Assembly (NCBI RefSeq): GCF_028583425.1
Contig: NC_072801.1
Span: 14,466,001-14,530,000, forward strand
From: Eublepharis macularius
Taxonomy: Eukaryota > Chordata > Lepidosauria > Squamata > Eublepharidae
Direction of reading: 5' to 3'
DNA length: 64,000 nucleotides
Of this stretch, positions 11,357 through 22,915 are shown in pieces (the first letter of the stretch is position 1; each line of letters starts with the position of its first letter). The translations under genes and the position numbers were made by a program. Under the pieces are notes generated by a model, which was not told the origin of the DNA, made no database searches, and was given only the letters and a program-made list of their open reading frames with translations.

Positions 11357-11369
11357 CCAAGTTACCCAA

Positions 11370-11829
11370 ATCAAAAAGAGTCCGGTAGCACCTTTAAGAC
11401 TAACCAATTTTATTGTAGCATAAGCTTTCAAGAATCAAGTTCTCTTCGTCAGATGCCTGATACAGAAACTGGTCAAATATAGAAGAGGAGGGGGGAGGAG
11501 GGGAGGAGAGAGAAGATGCAATTAGGGGGGGAGAGGGAGGATGCAACCCAAACATTCCTTTGCTAGTAAATGTAAACATCTCCTTTTGGTGTGAGGCTTC
11601 AAAGGAGTTTGCTGTGCAGTAAAACAGCTAGACCATCCAATTCCAATGCAGTATAAGCCTTCGATAACCACAGCTCTCCCCGCCAGTTTCTGTACCATGC
11701 ATCTGACGAAGAGAACTTGATTCTCAAAAGCTTATGCTACAATAAAATTGGTTCGTCTTAAAGGTGCTACTGGACTCTTTTTGATTTTGCTACCACAGAC
11801 TAACACGGCTAACTCCTCTGCATCTATGA
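11370..11829. mobile_element. Penelope-type family-2 element, inverted arms
   Basis: Two terminal repeats face each other: minus at 11370-11460 and plus at 11700-11829. They surround a 240-bp spacer with a G-rich stretch (GAGGAGGGGGGAGG). The unit is bounded by a perfect 13-bp duplication CCAAGTTACCCAA (11357-11369 and 11830-11842). Both arms contain the hammerhead-like words CTGACGAAGAGAAC and AAGCTTATGCTAC. A sister copy is at 56449-56823. Confidence 0.75.
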
Positions 11830-12329
11830 CCAAGTTACCCAATCAGCTTCCCTGTCAGAGTGGGGATTTGAAAAACCAGTTCCTGATAACACTCAAATGC
11901 CGAATGCATCAACGCTGACTACCTGCACCCCCTGCATAGATTGTATTCTCTATGGCCTTGAGGCACCACCGCGTGGATCCAAAGTACACAACTCTTGTAG
12001 CACATTTCCTACCTGCATATATAACAAAACCCTAAATTCTGTTCCACTTTGGAAGGTGTGAGATATCACTTTGAACATTGTTTTTAGAATGCGTGAGTGT
12101 GGCTACCTACGGATTTCCTTATGCTTGCGGGGAGAGCGGAATATAAATTGAATAAAATAAATAAAAGTCATTGCCTCATTAAAGAACTATTGTTAACCTT
12201 TCCCATGCTGACGCTCCTGAAATCTACTGAAATGGAAGCTCTCAGATCCTAGCCAAAATCCTACCCCTTTACCTTGGGGTATCCAACTTGTGTTACTGGC
12301 CTGTGTAGGGCTGACCATTGGTGCCCTAG

Positions 12330-12740
12330 GCAAAAAATCTAACATCCCCCCCCCCCGATCACATTCAATATAGACAAAAATGAGAATGAACTTTTACCTT
12401 TATTTACTTGGCATTCGAAAGGAATACTGTAAAAATAAACATAGAAATTCACTTCTGTTGAATTTGGTGCCCCTGAAAGCTTGTTGCCCCAGGTGGCCCT
12501 GGGTGCCTGCGTTATTAAAAGCACAGGTATAGGCCTGATTCCACCCCCCACCCCCCCAATTTTTGGCCTTGGGAACCTCATTCCACTCCGCTATAAGGCT
12601 TTTCAAATTTGGCCGGGGCAGCATTTCCATAGGGCTGAGCCGGTCCTGAGCAAGGTCAACACCAGATCAGCCTGGCCTCTCCACTCCACTCCTGCCCTGG
12701 CATTCAGATGGGATCCTGCACCTTCTGTGTCCATGAAGGT
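12330..12740. repeat. C-rich tracts and unassigned repeat-like DNA
   Basis: Poly-C runs lie at 12348-12357 and 12542-12557. The phrases GGGCTGACCATTGGTGCCC and GCCCCAGGTGGCCCTGG resemble a decayed DNA transposon, but no paired ends were identified. Confidence 0.3.
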
Positions 12741-12756
12741 ACTTTGCTGGATCTGA

Positions 12757-12976
12757 GGGCCTAGCTAGAAGTGACAAATTACACTTGAATGGCAAGTGAA
12801 CAGATTCACATGTATTCCTCCCTGTTCACTTGCGCTCCACTTGCACTCCACTCGATCACTACGTGATTGCTACGTGACCGAGTGGAGTGCAAGTGGAGTG
12901 CAAGTGTACAGGGAGGAATACACGTGAGTCTGTTCACTTGCCATTCAAGTGTAATTCGTCACTTCTAGCTTGGTCC
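12757..12976. mobile_element. Palindromic MITE, P2 family, core A
   Basis: Ends GGGCCTAGCTAGAAGTGAC and CACTTCTAGCTTGGTCC. Perfect 3-bp duplication TGA (12754-12756 and 12977-12979). Matched changes in both arms (CTAGAAG/CTTCTAG) indicate arm-to-arm homogenisation. Confidence 0.8.
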
Positions 12977-12979
12977 TGA

Positions 12980-13795
12980 GCTGCTGCTTCTGACAAGTGA
13001 GACTTCTGTGTACTGAGATGTCTCTTCCTCCCTCTCCCCGCTGCCTGTGTCCTTCTGACAAAATCACAAAAAAGCCTAGAGGGCAAATTGGTACAAATGG
13101 GTGCTGGAGGAAGAGGGCAGATCGGTTGGCTGCTTTTGCCCTTTTTAAAATTTGGCTTTGTGATCTAGACTTGATGGGATTCTGCCAACAGCCATATCAG
13201 TGTAACAAAAGGCCTGCTCTTTGAGGTCCTTCACAAAGCCCACCTTGCCAGCGGAGCTCCATGGAGGGGGCGGGAATGTCTTGGCCCTCTCTCTAAGCCA
13301 TCTGCAACTTTTGCAAGTGGGGAGAGCTAAAGAATCTGCCTGCTGTCCAGAGGAAGCCACGAGCCAGTTGGATTGTGGATCAAGCCGTATGTGTAAGGCA
13401 AGACAATTTAATTAGGGCTTCCCTCCCCCCCCCCCCGCCCTGGCTCATGGGGAGGTGAATCAGTCCGGCATGAGACGGTTTCTCCAGGGCAAGAAGGAAA
13501 GTGAAAAGTTTGCAGAAATCGTCACAAACACAGTGCGGGGAGTTGTTTTCCAGGAGAGCTTGTGCACCTGCAAGGTAGGCAGAAATGCGGAGGGCGAAAC
13601 TTTTTCTCATTACGTTATCCCTATGGCAGGAGAAGCTTTCCCTGTCAAATTTCTGCCCATCAGTCAGCTTAGGAAAACACTGGGGACTTTTAAGCTGCAC
13701 ATTGCAAGCTGCATGTGTGGGCATGGAGACTGGGAGTGCATTTTTGCAACCAAGATGCCAACAAATCAAAAAGGACAGATTCCTTAGGTGGAAGA
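12980..13795. other. Intergenic, nothing recognised
   Basis: Open frames of 110-129 codons on both strands at 13380-13790 overlap one another and match nothing known to me. A C-rich tract lies at 13424-13440. No gene is called. Confidence 0.35.
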
Positions 13796-13799
13796 GACG

Positions 13800-13985
13800 T
13801 AGGGCTGCTAATCCAGCCAGGGAAATTCCTGGATATTGGGAAGTGGTGCCTGTGAAGGGGGGATTGGGGGATGGATTTCATCTAGAATCTATATTATATG
13901 ATAGAGTTTGTTCCCTGAAGCTGCTGTTTTTTTCAGGGGACCTGCTTCTGTAGTCTGGAGATCAGCTGTAATTCTGGGAGAACTT
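13800..13985 (+). mobile_element. AGGGTTGCCA-type MITE relic
   Basis: Begins AGGGCTGCTAATCCAG and contains the family words CCAGGGAAATTCCTGG and GGAGATCAGCTGTAATTC. Compare the better copies at 22535-22729 and 56360-56955. Diverged, with uncertain boundaries. Confidence 0.4.
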
Positions 13986-14148
13986 CAGGACCCACCTGGA
14001 AGCACCATAGATAGCAGAGCTCTGGTGCCTTTCATAGAAGGGAGATTTGGATAAGTGCTGGGAAGGATGATGGTGGTTCATTATAGTTCAAGTATCTCAT
14101 TTGGTTGATAGAACCTCTTGTGTATTGGGACGGAGCATTGTTGGTACA

Positions 14149-14572
14149 CAGGGGTCATTTCATAGAAAAAGAGCAGGAGGAACTCATTAGCATAAGCGAC
14201 ACCCCCTTGACACCACCGAAAATGTGTCATTAGCATAACTGATTTGCATGTGCCACACCCCCTGGCATCATCTATCCAGGCTGTTTTGGACCCAATCCTG
14301 GCCATTCAGGGCTGAAATTGGGCCCAAAATGGCAAAAGGGGGGCTGAAAATGGCTGAAAAGGGGCCCAAAATGGTCAGGATCAGGTCACTGCTGAGCGGG
14401 AGAGTGATCCACCACCCATCAGAGGCCTGATTCAGGCTGTTTCAGCCCCAACCCAGGCCGAAACGGGCCCCAAATGGCCGAGAGTCAGGTGGGAGGGGCC
14501 ACCTGACATGTGACCTCTTTGGGGAACTGCCAGAACTGCGTTCCTGCATATTCCCCCTGGAAATGAGCCCTG
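14149..14572 (+). mobile_element. hAT-type nonautonomous DNA transposon
   Basis: Same family as 8-413. Starts CAGGGGTCATTTCATAG and ends GGAAATGAGCCCTG. The 8-bp flanks TTGGTACA and TTGGTACT differ at one base. No coding capacity. Confidence 0.85.
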
Positions 14573-14580
14573 TTGGTACT

Positions 14581-16405
14581 ACAGGGTGGCATTCTGTAAG
14601 TGGGTAAGGTTGGCGACTGCCTGTACCTGAGCATTCTCTGTTACGGCTCCCACCTGATGTAACGGCCTGCCTAAGGAGGTTAGGAAGGCTTCCACCCTTC
14701 TCTCTGCCTGCAAAGTGTGTAAAATGGAGCAGTTCCGGAGGGCATCCTCACAAAGGGGTTAAAGCGATCGTGCAGTGGAATGTTCAGGAGGGTGCTTTTT
14801 CTAACAAAGGGAATAGGATTCCATTTGAATTCTGTGTGAAAGGTTTTAGGCGGTTCTTTCTCTGTCTTTTTCTTTCTCCCCCTTCAGTTTGCATCGTTGA
14901 TACTATTTTATTTCAGTGTCTCTCTAGCGGTGCAATCCAGTTTTACTTTATTTGGCTGGTATTTATTGTGCTGTGGTGTTATAACGCCATCACCCGTCTG
15001 GAGTCTCACAAATAAAGGCAGGTGAGATGAATAAATAGGCCATTCGAAAGGGGCTTGTGCATTCCAGCGGCCCTTTGGAAATTCAGTGTATTCCCGTACC
15101 TGTTTCAAAGGGTGATCTGACTGCTGTATTTGTGTGGCCATTTGGCTGGGAACCACTGCCTTGCAGTGATCGTTGTCAGTTCTTTAGTAAGTAAGCAGGA
15201 GACCAAGTCCATCCGTGAAGGCAAGGAGGCCCAATCCTACCTGCCCCAATTTTGGCCGTAAGACATTATTGCCTCTCTATATATTTCAGACCCTGCTGGA
15301 ATGGCAAGAGTCTTAGAGGCAAGATGTGTATCCCCTCCCCTTAAAGGATTTTGCCATCACTGCCAGAGCCCTCCCCCCCCCATTCTGCTGCTGTAGACCA
15401 CCCCCTCTATTGCCCATTAGTCTGTCCCAGGACTGAATTTGGAACATTCAAAAAAGCTGCCCCACCCAGGAATTCCGCAAAGGTTTTTAACTCCTTGTGG
15501 TTTCCGGTTTGTGGCACAGGGGAGGTCAGCTTGGATCCTTCTGCTTGAATTCATCGCCTAATGATCTGTCCCACTGTTTTATCTGATTGTTTGCTCACAG
15601 GCGAGCTTTCCGCAGAAAAGTCCCCCCCCCCACCCCGCAGGTTATTTCAGAGAGATGGGGCGGGGGGGGGGGAAGCAACGTTTCCATTCATCTGGAAGCA
15701 CGTGTGTTTATATAACCACATTTTGCATATAACCTGATACCACTGCAATCAATTATAGGAAATGTAAGATATGCTTTTTCATTTTATTTATTTAATGTGG
15801 AGCTAGGAAATTAGACTAGGACTCCAGACTGTGTACGAGATGAATATGTCTTGGGAGAGAGTTCCATAATGAAGGAGCCATAACTAAGTAGGCCTTGTCA
15901 TGTAGCTGCCCACCCTACTTCACAAGAGCAGAACATGCTCTGTCATCTCTCCTAGGGATGCAGGCCTCAGTTTGGGAAATTTCTGGAGATTCGAGGCGAT
16001 GCCTAGAGAGGGGCAGAATTTGCAGAAGGGAGGGAGCTCAGCAAGGACGGAGTGGCATAGAGTCTACCTTTTGAAACTGCTATTTCCTCCGGGGGAACTG
16101 ATCTCTGCCGTCTGGTGATCAAGTTGTACTTCCACAAGAAATCCTGACTGAAAAAGCTAATCCCGCCCATGCACATATATTCATCTATCTATCTACCATA
16201 TGTTTATCGGGGCATTCTTCTATGGAGCTCAAGGGGATCATGCATTATTCTCCCTTCCCCACGTTGTCCTCACAACAACCCTGTGAGGTAGGTTAGATTG
16301 TGAGAGTGTATGACTAGCCCAAGATCTCTCAGAGAGCTTTGAGAAAGGGTAGGACAATATAGATGTATTCCCTTATTGATGGAAAGGTGAGGTTTTGCTT
16401 AGAAA
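14581..16405. other. Intergenic, mostly unassigned
   Basis: Nothing coding is recognised. 15955-16150 contains words of the AGGGTTGCCA MITE family (TTTCTGGAGATTCGAGG and TCCGGGGGAACTGATC) in decayed form. 16260-16330 (CCTCACAACAACCCTGTGAGG) resembles the tail of a SINE or LINE. Confidence 0.3.
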
Positions 16406-16409
16406 ACTG

Positions 16410-16628
16410 AGAGCCTGTTTGGTGTAGTGGTTAGGAGCGGCAAGACTCTAATCTGGAGAACCGGGTTTGATTCCCCACTCCTCCACTTGAAGCCGGCTGG
16501 GTAACCTTGGGTCAGTCACAGCTCTCTCAGAGCTCTCAGCCCCACCCACCTCAGGGTGATTATTATTGTGGGGATAATGGGCATTAAGTTGTCCTGAAAG
16601 GCAGTACATAAATCGAATGTTATTAAAA
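16410..16628 (+). mobile_element. Sauria-type tRNA-derived SINE
   Basis: Head GTTTGGTGTAGTGGTTAGG, B box GGTTTGATTCC and 3' tail CAGTACATAAATCGAATG. Slightly shortened in the middle relative to 9024-9280. Confidence 0.8.
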
Positions 16629-16639
16629 TGTTCTATTAG

Positions 16640-16697
16640 AAGAACGTCATATGATATATATGATATGATATATGATATGATATGATATATGACATGA
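16640..16697. repeat. (GATAT)n microsatellite
   Basis: Run of ATGATAT-type units, interrupted by the hAT insertion that follows and resumed at 17227-17243. Confidence 0.8.
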
Positions 16698-17226
16698 CAG
16701 GGGTGGCCAAACTGCAGCTCGGAAGCCACATGTGGCTCTTCTAGACATATTGTGCAGCTCCCAGTGATCTCTGAGTATTGCCATGGCCATACATTTTATT
16801 TTAGTTCAGTTTATTTCCCTCTCTCCCTCCCCTCCCTTTCCTCTTTTGTTTCCATATCTTTCACTCCCTCCTTTTCCTTCTTTCTTTTCATGTCTTTCAT
16901 ATTTTCAATAAAAATGTTGGGGTCACCAGGTCTGACTGAGAAAAATACCTGGGGCCTTTGGGGGTGAAGCCTAGCAAGGATGTGACATCACTTTTGTGAT
17001 GTCAGAGGTCAGGTGATGGCTCTTCCCAAGCTCCACCCCTTCTGATGATGTCACTTCCAGCATACTGCACCAGAACCCCACCCCTTCCTGTGATGTCACT
17101 TTCAGGACACTCCCCCAAACCCTCCTCTTCATCTGAAGTCACTTCAATGCATCACGTCTTGCGGCTCTCAAACATCTGACGTTTATTCTATGCGGCTCTT
17201 ACATTAAGCAAGTTTGGCCACCCCTG
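16698..17226 (+). mobile_element. hAT-type nonautonomous element (CAGGGGTGGCCAAACT ends)
   Basis: Terminal inverted repeats CAGGGGTGGCCAAACT and AGTTTGGCCACCCCTG. The 8-bp flanks TGACATGA/TGATATGA differ by one base and come from the GATAT microsatellite it entered. The interior has repeated GATGTCACTTC words. Noncoding. Confidence 0.85.
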
Positions 17227-17942
17227 TGATATGATATGATAATCCTGCATTGCCCCAGACCCTGAACCACCCAGGAGTGCATTGTTGTCCTGTCCTATGT
17301 AAGGAAACGTCAGCAAGGCAGGCTATGCATGTAATCCATTGGTAAAGGATGTTGCAAAAAAACAGGTACCCTTTCCATGTACCATTTCCAGTTTGGCCAT
17401 CTCAGCCAGGGGTATTTAGTGCCCTGGGAGAATGACTTTGCTGCCCCTTGTTTTGCAGAGAAGCTGCTGCCTGCCCGCCCCCCCCCCCCCGCCCCGTGAA
17501 AGAAAGAGGCAGGCTCCCCGCAGTCTGGGGTCAGTGGTGTTGCCCAGGGATGCCACTTGTCGTGACAGAGCCCAATATCATGGGTGGCCAGGCAGTGTCA
17601 ACACAGTTGGTTTGGGCTCCCCTCCCCCTCTGCCACCATAGGTGCTCCTAATGGATGGGCTGGCCCAGATCTTACCCTGGGAAGGCTGAACTCCCACAAA
17701 AAAGGAAGGGGCCATCCTGGAGTGAGGAACTGAGAGATGGAAGGGCCATAACAGGGTCAGGCGGCCGGAGGTAACAAGGAGGCGCTCACTGCATGCACTG
17801 CCTAGAACTGGTGGCAGCATCTTCTGCTTGAGCACATGGAGAGCTGCAAATGTAGCAAGGCACATTCCAGAGCTCTAATGGTGGCTAGAGTGGTTGCTGT
17901 TTCTCCCTTTCCTTGGCCCTCTGTCCTGCTTATCCATAGGGC

Positions 17943-18202
17943 CAGGGCTTTTTTTCTGGGAAAAGAGGTGGTGGAATTCAGTGGGTTGCCCTCGGAGAAA
18001 ATGGTCACATGGCCGGTGGCCCCGCCCCCTGATCTCCAGACAGAGGGGAGTTGAGATTGCCCTCCGCGCTGCTCGGCGGCGCAGAGGGCAATCTAAACTC
18101 CCCTCTGTCTGGAGATCAGGGGGCGGGGCCACCGGCCATGTGACCATTTTCAAGAGGTTCCGGATCTCCATTCCACCGCGTTCCAGCTGAAAAAAATCCC
18201 TG
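17943..18202. mobile_element. hAT palindromic MITE (family H)
   Basis: Ends CAGGGCTTTTTTTCTGGG and CAGCTGAAAAAAATCCCTG. The body is one long inverted repeat (arms with ATGGTCACATGG and GATCTCCAGACAGAGG). Flanks CATAGGGC and CATAGGGT are an 8-bp duplication with one change. First of about eleven copies in this window. Confidence 0.85.
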
Positions 18203-18210
18203 CATAGGGT

Positions 18211-20270
18211 GTATCAAGGCAACCACTTGTAGGATCAGCTTTCTTGTAAGCAGACAAAATTAGAAGCTGGTGGGTGATTCTCTAGTATCTGGTTTAAAAC
18301 CTGTAGATCTGACCATCAGGGACAAAGGTGGCCGAACTTTCTAAGAAGGCATCCGTTTCTTCCCAAAAGCAATAGCATCCCCAGGCACACACACCCAGAC
18401 TCTCCCTTGCCAACCAGCCCGATCAAGTGCATAAGTCCTACTATACCTAATGAGTCTCATTTCCTAATCACTTTGTTTAGGGTTGCAGATTTATCCTCTT
18501 GACTATTTTTTAAAAAACTACCAACCCTTTTCTCTCCAACTCCACGTCTCCAAGCAGGTTGGGATGTGTCCAGTAGCTGGTTGTCACCAGCCATCAAAGG
18601 GCCACTGCTGCTCAGGTAAGTGATCATCTTATAACCAAGGACCCATTGAATATCGGTTAGCTAACAAAGTATACAGAATCTTAGAGAAAAGTGGACTTCT
18701 CTGTTTTGCAGTACAGAAAGGCATTCCTATTACCAGTATATAATGATTACACTGGGTACCATGCGCCTGTTGAAATTTGGAATGGATCCCTGCCATGGCT
18801 GCAACTCTTGTCATGTTCCATTTGCTCATATCACAGCACCTGGAGAGATCTGTGGAGTGAAGGTCTTAAATAAATGCTTCTACCATCTGAACCGAAATTT
18901 TCTGCTCGCCGTTTCAGCCCTCTAAGCTCCATCCATGAATGGACTAGAGCAAATTTTACCATTTTATTCATTTACTGCATAGATTATCTATATTTCCTCC
19001 AGAGAACAAAAGGAGACATATATACTGCCCATCCAGACACTGCCAAGATCCTCTTAACTTCAACAAAGTTAACGCATTATACATCTTCAGAGCTGGCTTC
19101 AGGTTGTTTTCACCCTTTGGGGTTTCCCTCTGTTTATTCTGTATTCTTCCTGTGGGGGAGCAGAGGGCTCAGTAAATCCTTGAGGGCTCTTTAATCCTTA
19201 TAGCATCCCTGCAAGATAGGCTATAGCATATTATCTCCATCAGGAACTTGGGCTCAGATATGCTGGTTTTGCCAAAGGACGCACTAGAAAGCTGAGATTT
19301 GAACCAGGCTCGCAAGTCATCCTCTTACCTAGACTCATCCCTGCTCAAACCCATCAAGGTCCACATTGCGGAGCCTCTTGTTTCCTGCAGTGGCCGAAGA
19401 GATGCCCCCGAGACCATCATTTTGCCCCCAGGAACTGGTGGTGGCCAGAAGTAGCAGGTTCCATTTAGCCGTATGGTCAACCCCTTCCAAGGGATTCTGT
19501 AACAGGTTATTAACCGTGTGTTCCTGAGCAGACTTACACCCTTCCAAGTCTATGGACTTCAGGGAGCTTGGGTGTAACATCTTGCTTGCTTACATCTAGC
19601 CTTCCTCATGGCTCAAAGTGGCTCATGCTTTAAAACATGCAGAATAAAATAAAACTCAAATAATCCCTCCTCTCCCCCTAAAAGATACCTGCAGCCTATA
19701 TCCCATTAAAAACTCTGGCAAATAATATGGCCTAAATTTTTCTTTAAAACGTTAGGGTGGCATTCTTATCTACCTTAGCCGGTAAAAGTACCTCTGACTG
19801 GTGGTAGGAATCTGGGGTCTTCTGCCTACATTCTCTTACTGAAACATTGGCCGCTTTTATGTTTCAAGACTGGGGGTCTGAACACAGGCTGAAGGCAACT
19901 GCAGTATAGCAGTGATCTTCAACCCATGGATTTCAGACCTCGGGTGGGCCACACTCCAGAGCCCTGTCTGCTCTGTTGTAAACCTCTTTAGGGTCACCTT
20001 TTGCAGGGAGCTCCCTTAGCAGACTGGGACCAGCATATCTGTGGTACCACCTCTCACCATATGTTCCCGAGAGGGTGCTTTGTTCAGCCAAAAAACAGCT
20101 GCTGGTTATCCCTGGCCCAAAAGATGTTCATCTGGCCTCGACCAAGGCCGTGGCCATTTCGGTCCTGGCTCCAAACTAGTGGAACTCTCTATCTGTTGAA
20201 GTTAGGGCCCAGCGAGATTTGCTAGCCTTCCATCAGGCCTGTAAGACAGATATGTTCTGCCAGGCATATG
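18211..20270. other. Intergenic, nothing recognised
   Basis: No gene or clear repeat. A decayed tRNA-SINE-like stretch may lie at 19200-19330 (GGAACTTGGGCTCAG, GAACCAGGCTCGCAAG). Confidence 0.3.
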
Positions 20271-20276
20271 GTCGAG

Positions 20277-20472
20277 CAGGGCTTTTTTTCTGGGAAAAGA
20301 GGTGGTGGAACTCAGTGGTGGAACTCAGGACCACACAATGACGTCACTTTGGGTCAGCTGGCACAAGGTTTTTTTTTTTTAAGTTTAAATTGCCCTTGGA
20401 GAAAATGGTCACATGGCCGGTGGCCCCGCCCCTTGATCTCCAGACAGAGGGGAGTTTAGATTGCCCTCCACG
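20277..20472. mobile_element. hAT palindromic MITE (family H), left half only
   Basis: Starts CAGGGCTTTTTTTCTGGG and proceeds through ATGGTCACATGGCCGG to the end of the left arm. There it joins the interior of a P2B element at about 20473. The long subfamily (with ACAATGACGTCACTTTGGG) is represented. Confidence 0.75.
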
Positions 20473-20684
20473 CCAGCTTCCCTCAAGTTTTGCTGGGAAA
20501 TGTAGGCATCCTGGTCTTGCAGCTTGACTCTCTGACTGCTGTCCAATGGACTTTTCAACTGTCACTTGTCCAACATTCCGCCAAGCTGCCTACATTTCCC
20601 ATCAAAACTTGAGGGAAGCTGGCAAGTGTCCAACCTGTGTCAGGCGTCACTTGTGGTCCCGCTCTCAGATTGCGCTCCACACCC
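20473..20684. mobile_element. P2B palindromic MITE, left end missing
   Basis: Contains both long arms (CTTCCCTCAAGTTTTG and CAAAACTTGAGGGAAGC) and the right end CACTTGTGGTCCCGCTC. The left terminal piece has been replaced by the H-family half element, giving a direct chimeric junction. Confidence 0.7.
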
Positions 20685-21003
20685 CACCTCTCTGCTGATA
20701 TTTAATATAGTCTGCCAGTTCCCATCTCATGGGATAATTGGGCCGGGTTAAGCAATACGGGCTGCTGCTTACGATTTTATGCTCCCTGAATCTTAAGTTT
20801 TCTTTTAATGTGATTTTATTGTCATTATATCATACATTGATGTGATCTGCTCTGAGCCCGCTCACGGGCACGGCGGACTATACATTTAATAAATAATAGT
20901 AATAATTATTGTGGGAGGACTTGTTGGAGCCCTGCATGGTGAGCAAGGGTGCCAGACCTCCTGACTCTCTGTCCATGCATGGATGGCAAAATGAGGTCAC
21001 TCA

Positions 21004-21202
21004 GGGCCAAGCTACAAGTGACAAATGACACTTGAATGGCAAGTGAACAGACTCGCGTGTATTCCTCCCTGTTCACTTGCCCTCCACTTGCGCTCCACTT
21101 GATCACAGTGGAGCGCAAGTGGAGGGCAAGTGAACAGGGAGGAATACACGTGAGTCTGTTCACTTGCCGTTCAAGTGTCATTCGTCACTTGTAGCTTGGC
21201 CC
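21004..21202. mobile_element. Palindromic MITE, P2 family, core A
   Basis: Intact ends GGGCCAAGCTACAAGTGAC and CACTTGTAGCTTGGCCC. Perfect 3-bp duplication TCA (21001-21003 and 21203-21205). Confidence 0.85.
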
Positions 21203-21524
21203 TCAGCCATAGAGAGGATTTTTCCATGGGTCTGGCCCTATTGGCCTGTTTCTCACTATAGTTCATCTTCTGATGCTCGTCCTCCTTTTCCTATCCATGG
21301 TTTCCTTGGTCTGCTACCTACAGCCCTGGCCGTGATGCTGGGGAGGTCATAACCCTGGCTCCTTCTCTTCCTGTCATGCAACAACCACATAACTTGGTGG
21401 GTCCGTGTTGCTCTCTAGGGGTTGAATCTGGGTCCTGGGTTTGGAAAAGATCACTGCTCTAGGGTAATGAGAAGCTGAGAAGGTTTTTGCATGGAGTTCT
21501 CCACAACTAATAAGAAGAAGGGAA

Positions 21525-21690
21525 CACACAGCTCACTGGTCAAGCACTTGTTTTGCCTACATAAGGTCTCAGGTTCCAGCCCTAGCATTTCCAGTTTGAA
21601 AAGATCTCCGAGCTGGCACCTATTAGATTAATTCGTCCAGTGGCCTGACTCTGCAAAAATACAGCAGCTTTGTCTTCTGCTGCTCTTCCA
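21525..21690 (+). mobile_element. tRNA-derived SINE, second family (S2)
   Basis: Head words AGCTCACTGGTCAAGCAC and CAGGTTCCAGCCCTAGC (B-box like), followed by the body ending CCAGTGGCCTGACTCTG. The same family occurs reversed at 31676-32222 and in pieces at 24740-25060 and 47185-47260. Confidence 0.55.
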
Positions 21691-22086
21691 GCTACTGTAA
21701 CATTCTCTGTAATCCCCCCCTCCCATCCCTTATGTCTGTTCTGTTTAATAAACCACACTTTAAGGCCAATAACTCTTAACTGCCTCCGACAATAAACACT
21801 TTAAAAGCTTGATTCGTTTCCACCCCAGGCTATGAAAACAGCAGGAGTGGAACGTTTACTAATAGCTCAGGAAGACCCATCGGCCAAGAAGCCCCACAAC
21901 TCATTGGCACAAATGGTTGATATTGATCGGCATTTAATTCAGCCGAGTATCAGTTGGAGGAAAAAAGCCCTTCCTGCTGTTCCTATCCACTGCTTGGTGT
22001 TTTGCTTTTGCTCTAGAAATTGAAGAGGAAAATGACCCCCAGAACGATCAAAGGCCGGGAGATGTTTCTTGACTTTTGGCGGGACT

Positions 22087-22244
22087 CCTTGGAGAAACGG
22101 TGTAGATAAAAATGTTATAGGATAGACATTACCTCTGATTAGGGAGGTAATGGCTGATTACCAGGGCTTTTTTCAGCTGGAATGCAGTGGAACGGAGTTC
22201 TGGAACCTCTTGAAAATGGTCACATGGCTGGTGGCCCCGCCCCT
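22087..22244. repeat. Direct duplication, copy 1 (with truncated H element)
   Basis: 158 bp that recurs at 22842-22999, 755 bp away. It includes non-element flank (CTTGGAGAAACGGTGTAG, GGGAGGTAATGGCTGATTAC) and the first 82 bp of an H-family MITE (from 22162). Because flank and element are shared, this is a DNA duplication and not an independent insertion. Confidence 0.8.
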
Positions 22245-22439
22245 TAGAGGTTTGTCCTTGATCCTCCTCACCCTTCTGAGAACACGGAATAGCTGCTCTA
22301 TTAGGCCTGCAAAAAAACACAAGGCAATTATAAGGTGATGAGCCCTGCAGGATCAGACCCAAATGTCCATATAACACAGCATCCTGTATCCCAATGGCAA
22401 CCTACCAGTTGTTTCTGGGAAGCACATATGCAAGGCATG

Positions 22440-22830
22440 GCCCTTTGTGCACGCAGGCGGTTTAGTAGTTCGAGTGCCACACTAGGACCAAGGAGACCCA
22501 AGTCTAAACCCCCACTCAAGCCATGAACTTAGAGTGGCCAACCTCCTGGAGATTTCCCGAAACTACAACTGACCTCCAGACTTCAGAAAACAGTTCCCCT
22601 AGAGAAAATGGCTGCTTTAGAGGGTGGACTCTATGGCATTATACCCTGCCGAGGTCTTTCCTCTCCCTAAACTCCACCCTCCAAAACCTCCAGTAATTTC
22701 CCAACACAGAGTTGGCAACCCTAACCATGATGCTCACTGAGTGACCTTGGGCCAGTCACCATCTCTCAACCTGACATACCTCACAGAGTCATTGTGAGGG
22801 CAAAAGAGAGGAAGGGAGAAAAATGTAGTC
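22440..22830 (+). mobile_element. tRNA-derived SINE split by a MITE
   Basis: Left part 22440-22534 (GGTTTAGTAGTTCGAGTGC, AAGTCTAAACCCCCACTC) and right part 22730-22830 (GCTCACTGAGTGACCTTGGG) are the two halves of one SINE. Between them lies 22535-22729. Confidence 0.65.
22535..22729 (+). mobile_element. AGGGTTGCCA-type MITE
   Basis: Ends GAGTGGCCAACCTCCTGG and GAGTTGGCAACCCT, with the family core GAGAAAATGGCTGCTTTAG and TCTATGGCATTATACCC. The flanks CCATGAACTT and CCATGATGCT within the host SINE suggest an 8-10 bp duplication, now decayed. Confidence 0.65.
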
Positions 22831-22915
22831 CGCGCTGTTTTCCTTGGAGAAACGGTGTAGATAAAATGTTATAGGATAGATATTACTTCTGATTAGGGAG
22901 GTAATGGCTGATTAC

